Under the pieces are notes generated by a model. It was not told where the DNA came from and ran no database searches. It was given only the letters and a program-made list of their open reading frames with translations. Below are positions 6,060-13,193 of a stretch of 17,033 nt of DNA, one piece after another. A program made the translations under genes and the position numbers. The DNA is from Erysipelotrichaceae bacterium (GTDB lineage: Bacteria; Bacillota_I; Bacilli_A; Erysipelotrichales; Erysipelotrichaceae), in contig JAFZQL010000048.1 in NCBI GenBank assembly GCA_017620435.1, positions 1 through 17,033 on the forward strand. The letters run 5' to 3'. The first letter of the stretch is position 1. The number at the start of each line of letters is the position of its first letter.

Positions 6060-6583
6060 AAAAAGTATATCTGGATATCAGGCTGCTGAATGATTTCGGC
6101 AACGACTATCTGAAGGGGATCTTTAGAGATCCTGATTACTGCGGTGATACACCGGATGCCTTTTACGAGTATCTTTCCTCTCTTCCCAAGACGGAAGTGC
6201 TGATCAACTACTGTGAAAACGCATCGGAAAGATCGCTGACATACCTGAGAACCATGGATCAGGCATACAGGGATTTCGGACATCTGTCTCTGAACTACGA
6301 CTACGTTCCGGAAGAAGCGAACAGAAAGATCATTCTGGACGTCTATGAACTGAATGAGAGAGGACATGAGTATCTGAAGGAGCTTTTTGATTTTCCTGAC
6401 TACTACGGGGAAAATCTGGATGCTCTGTACGACTGTCTGAGCGAACTGGATGATATGGAAGTGATCGTCATCAACATGGATGAGATCGACGATTTCTCTG
6501 TCGATATCCTGAGCGTATTCGATGAGGTTGCGGAAGAATACGGCAACATCGTGATCCGCTACGAGGACGAAGATTTCGAATAA
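6056..6583 (+). CDS. Two-domain (tandem) barstar family ribonuclease inhibitor
   Basis: A 175-residue protein, about twice the ~90 residues of barstar, made of two barstar-like domains. Domain 2 (~91-172) is canonical: PDYYGENLDALYDCL (114-128) matches the barnase-binding helix of barstar, with Tyr116, Asn120, Asp122 and Asp126 in place of Tyr29, Asn33, Asp35 and Asp39. Domain 1 (~3-84) aligns along its length but is degenerate in the same helix (PDYCGDTPDAFYEYL, 26-40): Asp35 is kept as Asp34, Asp39 becomes Glu38 and Asn33 becomes Thr32. The protein is strongly acidic, as expected. It should bind and block the barnase encoded just upstream inside the cell before export. The start overlaps the barnase stop and has GGAG at 6045-6048, so synthesis is coupled. 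The two domains probably arose by duplication and then diverged. Confidence 0.9.
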   Translation: MKKVYLDIRLLNDFGNDYLKGIFRDPDYCGDTPDAFYEYLSSLPKTEVLINYCENASERSLTYLRTMDQAYRDFGHLSLNYDYVPEEANRKIILDVYELNERGHEYLKELFDFPDYYGENLDALYDCLSELDDMEVIVINMDEIDDFSVDILSVFDEVAEEYGNIVIRYEDEDFE

Positions 6584-6602
6584 TAAAGGCTGAAGGTTTC
6601 CG

Positions 6603-7265
6603 ATGATGAAAACAGTACTGTACGGACTGGGATCTCAAAGCGATACGCTGCCTCTAGTCCTGATCAACTGCGACGAGGATGCCGGAAGGATCTATGATCT
6701 TTGTATAGAAATGGGTTCTCCGGAATTTATTCTGGCGGCTATCAGCGGTTTCGACTGGAACAGGGATCTTTCCCCGTGGCCATGCGATCCCGTCTTTAAG
6801 AGAGGCAACGCTTTCGAAGGAAAAGCCGATGCCTATCTGTCTCATTTAAGCGATACGCTGCTTCCGCAGATCGAAGCCGAAATAAACGGCCACAACAAGA
6901 TAGTCGCATACCGCGTTCTGGTGGGTTATTCACTCGCCGGACTCTTTGCTTTATACAGCGCCTGCAACCGCGATCTGTTCACAAAGATCGTATCCGCCTC
7001 AGGTTCTCTCTGGTATCCTGACTTTCCGGAATACATCTTAAATCATCCGTTATCCGGAAATGTTAAACGGGTCTACCTTTCTCTGGGAGACAAGGAAAGT
7101 AATACCGGAAATCCCATCATGAAAACGGTGGAAGACAATACAAAAAGGATCAGTCAGATCCTTTCCGAAAAAACAGATACTTTCTTTGAATTCAACGAAG
7201 GCAATCACTTTAAAGATCCGGAATTAAGGACAGCCAAAGGAATCGCCTACGTTCTTAAGACCTGA
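6603..7265 (+). CDS. Esterase-type alpha/beta hydrolase
   Basis: A 220-residue serine hydrolase of the esterase D / enterochelin-esterase-like group. The nucleophile elbow is VGYSLAGLF with Ser110; the probable acid is Asp163 in LSLGDKE; the catalytic His is His202 in EGNHFKDPELR. The segment SGFDWNRDLSPWP (~48-60) is typical of this family. No signal peptide, so cytoplasmic. GAAGG stands ahead of the ATG at 6603 (an adjacent ATG at 6606 is also possible). It follows barstar by 19 nt on the same strand without a terminator, so co-transcription is likely, although no functional link to the RNase pair is evident. It overlaps the convergent HEYGH protein gene by 11 bp at its 3' end. Natural substrate unknown. 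Confidence 0.85.
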   Translation: MMKTVLYGLGSQSDTLPLVLINCDEDAGRIYDLCIEMGSPEFILAAISGFDWNRDLSPWPCDPVFKRGNAFEGKADAYLSHLSDTLLPQIEAEINGHNKIVAYRVLVGYSLAGLFALYSACNRDLFTKIVSASGSLWYPDFPEYILNHPLSGNVKRVYLSLGDKESNTGNPIMKTVEDNTKRISQILSEKTDTFFEFNEGNHFKDPELRTAKGIAYVLKT

Positions 7266-7680
7266 TCGATTCTCTACCGGTAAATCTTTGACCCAGACGA
7301 TTGGCCCATCTTTCCGGATAGAAGTCGCTGTAGCGGTATCTGCCCAGCCTTCTGTTGCGTTCAAAGCGCGGCGTATTAGCCCAACAGAAAGAAGGAATAC
7401 CGATCACCGGCAGATAGAACGGACCCAGGATACAGGACTGTATCGTATGGCCGTATTCGTGGACCAGGACTCTTGGATCACCGGTTCCCATAAACAGAAA
7501 CATTCCCATGGACATGGAAGATTTCAGATGCCATCTGGTCACCAGGGCATCGTGAAACACATGTCTTTTTTCTTTCGGACCGGTAAGCAGGACAAAGATC
7601 CAAATCAAAAAACCCAGGATATTCTGTATAATACCCCAGGTCAGCTGCAGAAAATAATACAGAAACAGTCTATTCCTCAT
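7255..7680 (-). CDS. Small membrane protein with HEYGH zinc-protease-like motif
   Basis: A 141-residue protein with an N-terminal hydrophobic helix (~6-33), then VLVHEYGHTIQS with HEXXH at 74-78, a second hydrophobic stretch (~82-100, LGPFYLPVIGIPSF) and a conserved-looking YPERWANRLG (121-130). HEXXH plus a downstream Glu in an E-x-x-A-N/D setting (Glu123) resembles the metal site of minimal gluzincins, so it may be a membrane-associated metallopeptidase; no activity is known to me. Start: the frame opens with TTG at 7683, but ATG 7680 is adjacent and preferred. It overlaps the mtnA stop by 11 bp, has only a weak SD and is likely translated by coupling. Confidence 0.7.
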   Translation of the reverse strand: MRNRLFLYYFLQLTWGIIQNILGFLIWIFVLLTGPKEKRHVFHDALVTRWHLKSSMSMGMFLFMGTGDPRVLVHEYGHTIQSCILGPFYLPVIGIPSFCWANTPRFERNRRLGRYRYSDFYPERWANRLGQRFTGRESIRS

Positions 7681-8773
7681 CAAACAGTTTTTTCAGATTC
7701 ACATCGAACGGCGGATAGACGATGCCTTTCTCCGTTACGATGCCGCTCAGCAGTTCATGATCCGTCACATCGAAGGAAGGATTATAGCACTTTACATCCT
7801 CCGGAGCCATCGGTTGTGCATACCACATGGTTCTGATCTCATCCGGATCACGCAGTTCGATCCTGATATGATCCCCATCCGGACAGTTCATGTCGATGGT
7901 GGAAGTCGGTCCCAGAGAATAGACCGGGATCCCGTAGTGTTTCGCCAGGATGGCAACGCCGGAAGTGCCGATCTTATTCGCAAAGTCGCCGTTTGCCGCA
8001 ATACGGTCGCAGCCGACGAAGCAGGCGTTGATCCAGCCGTTGCGCATGACAAGAGAAGCCATGTTGTCACAGATCAAAGTCACATTCACGCCCGCTCTCT
8101 GCAGTTCAAAAGCCGTCAGTCTGGCACCCTGCAGCAAAGGCCTGGTCTCATCCGCAAAAACGCGGATATTCATACCCCTGGCCTTGGCCAGAAGGAAAGG
8201 TCCCTGTGCGGTTCCGTAGGAGGTAGCCAGAGGCCCCGCATTGCAGTGTGTCAGCACCCCGTCCCCGTCCTTTAACAAAGACAGTCCGTATTCACAGATC
8301 TTCAGGCACATCTCGATGTCTTCGTTATGAATCCTGATGGCTTCTTCCTTCAGCAGTTGCACGATCTTTTCTACCGGTCTGTCCCTGTTGTCACAGACGA
8401 CCTGGTCCATCCGTTTCAGGGCCCAGGAAAGATTTACAGCCGTAGGTCTGGAAGAATTCAGATATTCTCTATTCGCTGTGAAATTTCTGTAGAAAGCGTC
8501 AAAATCAAGACTACTGTCCTTTCTGCTCAATACATACATCGTATACCCGGCGAAAATACCAATAGCCGGAGCGCCTCTGACTTCCAGCTTCTTGATCGCC
8601 TGATAGGCACCTTCCAGATTGGTAATATTCTTGTATTCCAGTGTACCCGGGAGCCTGGTCTGATCGATGATCACGATGCTGTTTCCATCGTCCGACAGTC
8701 TGATGTTGTCGGTGATCCCCACGCTCTCCATTTCCTGTTTTGTCTTACTTAAACTGGCTTGGATGTTTGACAT
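7670..8773 (-). CDS. mtnA: S-methyl-5-thioribose-1-phosphate isomerase
   Basis: MtnA converts 5-methylthioribose-1-phosphate to 5-methylthioribulose-1-phosphate in the methionine salvage pathway, in the cytoplasm. The 367-residue protein shows the family marks: IIDQTRLPG (~35-43), KLEVRGAPAIG (~62-72), catalytic Cys177 in LTHCNAG, DETRPLLQGARLTAFEL (~208-224) and catalytic Asp256 in VGCDRIAANGD. It is slightly longer than usual because of ~25 extra N-terminal residues, but the start at 8773 is supported by AAGGAAG upstream, whereas Met15 has an SD directly abutting the ATG. It overlaps the MetRS-like gene by 29 bp, pointing to coupling. No other salvage gene (mtnK, mtnN, mtnB) is in the window, so the pathway may be partial or the enzyme may serve a related 5-deoxyribose-type disposal route. 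Confidence 0.95.
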   Translation of the reverse strand: MSNIQASLSKTKQEMESVGITDNIRLSDDGNSIVIIDQTRLPGTLEYKNITNLEGAYQAIKKLEVRGAPAIGIFAGYTMYVLSRKDSSLDFDAFYRNFTANREYLNSSRPTAVNLSWALKRMDQVVCDNRDRPVEKIVQLLKEEAIRIHNEDIEMCLKICEYGLSLLKDGDGVLTHCNAGPLATSYGTAQGPFLLAKARGMNIRVFADETRPLLQGARLTAFELQRAGVNVTLICDNMASLVMRNGWINACFVGCDRIAANGDFANKIGTSGVAILAKHYGIPVYSLGPTSTIDMNCPDGDHIRIELRDPDEIRTMWYAQPMAPEDVKCYNPSFDVTDHELLSGIVTEKGIVYPPFDVNLKKLFDEE

Positions 8774-10715
8774 AGAAGTCTTCCTTTTCTTTTAAGAATT
8801 TCAGCTGATGATGTTCCTTGTCGTCCACAAGATCATAGAGATCGGCGAAGATGTTGTCCCAGCTGAAGAACTTCTCCGGATCAATATTCAGATACTCGCA
8901 GGTCTTTTCCGCACCTGTCGGTACGACCGGATGAGACAATACTGTCGCAACCCTGATCATATAGAAAGCATCGATCAGAGTCTGTCTGATGTTCGCTTCA
9001 TCGTTCATGTTCTTGGACCAGAACTTGGACGCGTTGCGGATATAGGAATCCAGATCGTTGATGATCTGATGCAGTTCAAAACGGTACATGTGATTCTCGT
9101 AGTTGAGGATCGTTCTTTCGGCCTGTTCCTTGCATTCCGGAGAGACTTCACCATAAGGAAGCACACCGTCGAAGTATTTCTGCGCGCTGTAGAAACAGCC
9201 TCTGATCATTCTGTTGAGAACGTTGGTAAACAGGTTGCCCTGCGCCAGGACCGGATCCGGTTCATTCAGATTGGCTTCCGGATTCAAAGGCTGCGGCATG
9301 AAGCTGACCGACTTGTTACCCAAGGCCAAAGAAAGAAAATGGGCTCTAAGCTGTTCCGCCGTATAGTAGTTCAGAAGATCGGCAGCCATCGGCGGTTTTA
9401 CGGAACCGGAAGAAGACGCCTTCTTGTCCAGGAACAGGATGTGGTGGTTTGCGACCAGCGTGGTCAGCTGCAGCTGTCCGTTTTCCGGATGTATCGTCAG
9501 GTTGTCCTTGCCCTGCTGTGCCATCCACAGAGGCATCTGCGCTACGCCGTAGAAATAGATATTGTCCTGACCGATGAACTGGTAGACGGCAGCGTCTCTA
9601 TCACACCAGTATTTCTTCCATTCTTCTTCAGGCATGCCTTTCCTCTTAAAGTAGGCTTTCGTGAAGGAGATCGGCGCCCAAAGGCTTTCCGGCCATACCC
9701 AGACCGTCAGATCTTCTTCATCTTCCAGCTTTGGCGCCTTGACGCCCCATTCGATGTTTCCGGTCAGTCTTAAAGGAACCAGAGTCTTTCCGGTACGGTA
9801 ATGGATCCCGGCATTGGTCAAGATCGGGCAGGCCTTCTCTCTCTTTTCGAGTTCATTAAAAAAGACGGTAAAACTGCCCTTGATGTTTTCCAGATCGGAA
9901 TTCTCGTGCTCCGGAAGCTGGCCTTCGATCGCCTTATACTGATCCAGGAACTTGCCCTGGATGTAGATCACCGGCTGACCTAATGATTCTTCCATCGTTT
10001 CCGCTACGATCCTTCTGACATTCGGTTTCTTCTTGATGTCTTCCACGTATTCCTTCAGCAGACCGTTGAATTCCGTCAGCTTGAAGTACCAGTTGGTGAC
10101 ATCTCTCATTTCCGGCGTCTCTCCCGAAAGTGTTGATTTCGGATCGATCAGCTCCTCCGGCATGTACTGGTGACCCAGATCGCATTCATCGGCATAGCCT
10201 TTCTCCGACTGGCAATTCTCGATCGGACACTTGCCTACGACCTGTCTGCCGTTGAGGAAACACTGGTATTTTGTATCGTAGAACTGCTTGGTGACCAGCT
10301 TTTCCAGCCAGCCGTTTTTGTAAAGCGTCGTAATGAAGTCGTTTGTTTCTTCCTGATGGACTTCCTTGGTGTCAAGAAGACCCGATGCGCCAAACAGATC
10401 CAGCGAGATCTCATAGTCTCTTAATGTCTTCAGCTGGGTATTATGATTCTCCATGACATAGTCTTCGATCGAACCCTGGTATCCTTCGGTCTCGACTCTT
10501 TTGCGGTAGCCTTCCGCAATCGGCGAACCGTAGCAGTCCGTTCCGGATACGAAGATGACGTTGTCCTTGCCGATTCGGTCTCTTAAAAACCTGGCAAAAA
10601 CATCCGCATGCACAAACATGCCGCCGATATGTCCAAAATGCAGCGTCTTGTTGCCGTAAGGCATACCTCCGGTAATTACCGCTCTTTTCGGAAATTCAGG
10701 TCTAGGTCTGTCCAT
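8745..10715 (-). CDS. Divergent methionyl-tRNA synthetase-like class I aminoacyl-tRNA ligase
   Basis: A 656-residue class I synthetase of the MetRS type, in order: catalytic N-terminus with GMPYGNKTLHFGHIGG (HIGH equivalent, ~26-32) and SGTDCYGSPI (~57-66); a MetRS-style zinc-knuckle insert with Cys163, Cys168, Cys178 and perhaps His182, followed by PEELIDPKSTLSG; IEWGVKAP; WVWPESLWAPI; FIGQDNIYFYG (~380-390); a KMSKS position reading KASSS (432-436); and a helical anticodon-binding domain (YRFELHQIINDLDSYIRNASKF). Typical MetRS has GTDEHG, GKDxxxFH and KMSKS, so several ATP/Met-site residues differ. It may be the cell's MetRS or, more likely in my view, a paralog. Start: the frame opens at 10742, but a TATAAT sits 2 nt before that ATG and AAGGGGG precedes the ATG at 10715, which is used here. 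Confidence 0.8.
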   Translation of the reverse strand: MDRPRPEFPKRAVITGGMPYGNKTLHFGHIGGMFVHADVFARFLRDRIGKDNVIFVSGTDCYGSPIAEGYRKRVETEGYQGSIEDYVMENHNTQLKTLRDYEISLDLFGASGLLDTKEVHQEETNDFITTLYKNGWLEKLVTKQFYDTKYQCFLNGRQVVGKCPIENCQSEKGYADECDLGHQYMPEELIDPKSTLSGETPEMRDVTNWYFKLTEFNGLLKEYVEDIKKKPNVRRIVAETMEESLGQPVIYIQGKFLDQYKAIEGQLPEHENSDLENIKGSFTVFFNELEKREKACPILTNAGIHYRTGKTLVPLRLTGNIEWGVKAPKLEDEEDLTVWVWPESLWAPISFTKAYFKRKGMPEEEWKKYWCDRDAAVYQFIGQDNIYFYGVAQMPLWMAQQGKDNLTIHPENGQLQLTTLVANHHILFLDKKASSSGSVKPPMAADLLNYYTAEQLRAHFLSLALGNKSVSFMPQPLNPEANLNEPDPVLAQGNLFTNVLNRMIRGCFYSAQKYFDGVLPYGEVSPECKEQAERTILNYENHMYRFELHQIINDLDSYIRNASKFWSKNMNDEANIRQTLIDAFYMIRVATVLSHPVVPTGAEKTCEYLNIDPEKFFSWDNIFADLYDLVDDKEHHQLKFLKEKEDFYVKHPSQFK

Positions 10716-10744
10716 ATCATAATCCCCCTTGTTTATACTCATCT

Positions 10745-10750
10745 ATTATA
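10745..10750 (-). promoter_or_regulatory. -10 box upstream of the MetRS-like gene
   Basis: TATAAT on the minus strand in the 50-bp gap after glnA; transcription would start near 10738, past the ATG at 10742, which supports the ATG at 10715 as start. The -35 is poor. No T-box or SAM-riboswitch-sized leader fits in the gap. Confidence 0.5.
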
Positions 10751-10765
10751 CAGGAAATGTCTTTC

Positions 10766-12193
10766 CTACAGGTCGTAATACAGTCTGAATTCCGCCGGAT
10801 GCGGGATCCTGTTTACTTCTTCGGCATCGCCGACTACGGACCTGATCCAGTTGTTCAGCAGTTCTTCCGGGAATACGTTCCCCGCCGTCAGATAGTCGTG
10901 ATCTGCCTTTAAGGCTTCAACGGCTTCTTCCAGGGAAGCAGGAAGATGTTCCAGCTTCGCTTTCTCTTCCTCGTTTAGCTGATAGAGATTGAAATCGAAC
11001 GGACCCCAGTTGTGGTCCTTCGGATCGATATGATTCATGATGCCGTCGATCCCCGCCATCAGGATGGCCGCAAAAGCCAGATAAGGATTGCAAGTGGCAT
11101 CCGGATTGCGCAGTTCAAAACGGACCGAATCCTCGCCTTTGGCGTAGGACGGAATACGGATGACAGCGCTTCTGTTGGCGCTGGCGTAGCCTATTGTAAC
11201 CGGGGCTTCAAAACCCGGAACCAGACGTTTGTAGGAGTTGGTCGAAGGATTGCAGAAGGCGCACAGAGAACTGATGTGTTTCAGCAGACCGCCGATGAAA
11301 TACATCGCCGTGTCCGACAGGTTCGCATAGTTTCCCTTCTGATAGAAGATATTCTCTCCGTCCTTCTTCAGCATCATGTGGACATGCATCCCGTTGCCTG
11401 CCTCGCCATGGATCGGTTTTGGCATCAGGGTAGCGGTAAGACCGTTCTCCACGGCCGTATTTCTGATCAGATATTTGGCAATCATCGTGTCGTCCGCCAG
11501 TTTCGCGACGTCGCCCAGTTCTACCTCGATCTCCAGCTGACCGGATCCGCCTACCTCATGGTGGTGATACTTGACCTCAATGCCCGCATCCTTCATCAGG
11601 CTGCAGATCTCGTCCCGCAGATCGGTCAGTCTGTCTCTTGGACGGTCGATATGATAGCCGCCCTTGGATGTATTGCGATAGCCGTCGAAACCTCCCTGCC
11701 CGGCCAACAGTTCCGATTCTTCCGACTCCAGTCTGTAGGCGACAAAGCCCGGCTGAACATCATAGGAGATCTCGTCGAATACCGAGAATTCGTATTCCGG
11801 TGCCACCAGCATCTGGTCGGCGATCCCCTGTTTCTTCATATAATCCAGGGCATCCTGGATCACATTTCGCGGATACTGTCTAAAAGGAACGTTATCGTTT
11901 TCCTTGATCACATATACGTCTCCGAACATGCTTAGGGTCGGTCTTAAGGCATAAGGATCGATCATCGCGCTGGATAGATCCGGATAGAAGACCATATCCG
12001 ATTTCTCTACGCTTGCGTATCCGTAGTTGGACGCATCAAAACCGATCCCGTCTTTCATGACCTTTTCATTCAGCCTTTCCGAAGGAATGCTGAGATGTCT
12101 GAACCTTCCCTTTAGATCGATCAGTTTCAGATCAACGAATTCAATCCCGTTTTCCTCGATGTACTGTTTTGCTTCTTTGATATTCTTGAACAT
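10766..12193 (-). CDS. glnA: Glutamine synthetase type I
   Basis: Makes glutamine from glutamate, ammonia and ATP as a cytoplasmic dodecamer. The 475-residue protein shows FVDLKLIDLKGRFRHLSIP (~18-36), GIGFDASNYGY (~50-60), APEYEFSVFD, YHHHEVGGSGQLEIEV, the ATP motif MPKPIHGEAGNGMHVHMML, NPSTNSYKRLVPGFEAP and RFELRNPDATCNPYLA. The C-terminus, with DFNLYQL (Tyr of the adenylylation-type NLY motif), DYLTAGNVF and ending PAEFRLYYDL, resembles the longer GSI-beta type more than the ~444-residue Bacillus GSI-alpha. The ATP motif reads GEAGNGMH rather than GDNGSGMH. Start at 12193 is chosen because GAGGT precedes it and MFKNIKEAKQYIEENG is family-like; the open frame extends 19 codons further without a good SD. 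Confidence 0.93.
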   Translation of the reverse strand: MFKNIKEAKQYIEENGIEFVDLKLIDLKGRFRHLSIPSERLNEKVMKDGIGFDASNYGYASVEKSDMVFYPDLSSAMIDPYALRPTLSMFGDVYVIKENDNVPFRQYPRNVIQDALDYMKKQGIADQMLVAPEYEFSVFDEISYDVQPGFVAYRLESEESELLAGQGGFDGYRNTSKGGYHIDRPRDRLTDLRDEICSLMKDAGIEVKYHHHEVGGSGQLEIEVELGDVAKLADDTMIAKYLIRNTAVENGLTATLMPKPIHGEAGNGMHVHMMLKKDGENIFYQKGNYANLSDTAMYFIGGLLKHISSLCAFCNPSTNSYKRLVPGFEAPVTIGYASANRSAVIRIPSYAKGEDSVRFELRNPDATCNPYLAFAAILMAGIDGIMNHIDPKDHNWGPFDFNLYQLNEEEKAKLEHLPASLEEAVEALKADHDYLTAGNVFPEELLNNWIRSVVGDAEEVNRIPHPAEFRLYYDL

Positions 12194-12211
12194 TTGACTT
12201 ACCTCAAGATT

Positions 12212-12217
12212 ATTATA
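12212..12217 (-). promoter_or_regulatory. Candidate -10 box for glnA
   Basis: TATAAT on the minus strand 18 bp from the glnA start; no clear -35. Initiation here would put the GAGGT SD at the very 5' end of the mRNA. Confidence 0.35.
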
Positions 12218-12221
12218 TAAG

Positions 12222-12247
12222 AAAAAACGCCTGATTATCCCGGCGTT
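12222..12247 (-). terminator. Terminator-like hairpin in the glnA/pfkB divergent gap
   Basis: On the minus strand AACGCC and GGCGTT pair around a 10-nt loop and run into TTTTC. It could stop antisense transcription from the kinase gene, or act as an attenuator if glnA is also transcribed from further upstream. The stem is only 6 bp. Confidence 0.4.
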
Positions 12248-12252
12248 CATAC

Positions 12253-12258
12253 TATAAT
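12253..12258 (+). promoter_or_regulatory. -10 box of the PfkB operon, predicting a leaderless mRNA
   Basis: TATAAT lies 8 nt before the kinase ATG (12267), and no Shine-Dalgarno sequence occurs between them. Initiation 6-8 nt after the hexamer would place the mRNA 5' end at or next to the ATG. The -35 is weak. Confidence 0.5.
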
Positions 12259-12266
12259 TTAAGTAT

Positions 12267-13193
12267 ATGGAAAAGTATTTTTTAGGTATACTGGGAAGCT
12301 ATGTGGATACGCTTTATGAATCGGACACCTACCCAAAGGAAGGAGACTTCTCTCACGCCCGTTTTATCAGCTGGTCCGCCGGAGGATGTCCTTTCAACGT
12401 AGCGGCGATCTGTGCCGCCAAGGGATGTGAAGTCAAAGTCCTGGACATGCTGGGAAAGGATGAAGACACGACGGCGTTCCTGTTGAACGAGATGGACCGC
12501 CTGCACATGGACCGGGAATTCGTTTCGGTCAAAGAAGACGTCACCAATGGCAGAGTCCTGATCATCCTGACGGGAGAAAAAAGGACGATGTTCATCATCG
12601 ACCCGCTCCGTCCGTTCTATGAAGTGGATGAAAAGATGCAGGAACTGCTCAACAACGCGACCTACATCTATTCCCTGATGCACATGATCAACCGTTCTTT
12701 CAAAGACATAGAACCGCTTCTGGAAGCGAAGAGACACGGAGCCAGGATCGTTCTGGACGGTTCCAGCAAGTACGATGATCCTTCCAGGGTGAAGATCCTC
12801 TACGATCTTGCGGACGGACTCTTCATCAATGAAACGGATTATGAAAGACTAAGTGAACACTCTTTGAAGGACCCGAAAGAGATCATTTTCGAAAATGGCG
12901 GAGAATTCGTAGTCGTTACCCACGGCTCTGAAGGATCCGATCTGTATCTGAAGGACAGAAAAATATATATGCCGGCGATGCAGAATGTCGACGTCCTGGA
13001 TTCCACCGGAGCGGGAGACGCCTTTGCGGGCTGTTTCCTGGCCTGTCTGATGAAAGGGATGAACTACGAGAAAGCCCTGAAGCTGGCTACGGTCAACGGA
13101 GCCTACGCCTGCACCGTGATCGGCGGACTGGGAGGCGTCTGTTCATTGGAACAGCTGGAAGAATTTGCGAAGGAGCGCGGCTATGATCTTTGA
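12267..13193 (+). CDS. PfkB (ribokinase) family carbohydrate kinase
   Basis: A 308-residue sugar or nucleoside kinase of the ribokinase fold, cytoplasmic. Seen are the N-terminal substrate-binding segment SAGGCPFNVA (~38-46), NETDYERL (~188-195), VVVTHGSEGSDL (~215-226) and the C-terminal PfkB signature DSTGAGDAFAGCF (245-257) with catalytic base Asp251. The gene has no SD and a -10 box 8 nt from its ATG, consistent with a leaderless transcript. Its 3' end overlaps the SIS-domain gene by 11 bp, suggesting both act on the same phosphorylated sugar. The substrate cannot be read from the sequence; fructosamine, tagatose-phosphate or ribose type are all possible. Confidence 0.9.
   Translation: MEKYFLGILGSYVDTLYESDTYPKEGDFSHARFISWSAGGCPFNVAAICAAKGCEVKVLDMLGKDEDTTAFLLNEMDRLHMDREFVSVKEDVTNGRVLIILTGEKRTMFIIDPLRPFYEVDEKMQELLNNATYIYSLMHMINRSFKDIEPLLEAKRHGARIVLDGSSKYDDPSRVKILYDLADGLFINETDYERLSEHSLKDPKEIIFENGGEFVVVTHGSEGSDLYLKDRKIYMPAMQNVDVLDSTGAGDAFAGCFLACLMKGMNYEKALKLATVNGAYACTVIGGLGGVCSLEQLEEFAKERGYDL

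Noticed and set aside
8808..9773. Long plus-strand ORF (321 codons) opposite the MetRS-like gene
   Set aside because: It has no recognisable motif or SD and lies wholly antisense to a gene with clear family motifs.
10716..10765. T-box or SAM riboswitch controlling the MetRS-like gene
   Set aside because: The gap after glnA is only 50 bp and holds a -10 box; too short for either leader, and no T-box motif is seen.
11012..11935. Long plus-strand ORF (307 codons) opposite glnA
   Set aside because: Antisense shadow of glnA; its composition is typical of a reversed coding frame, with no SD or domain.
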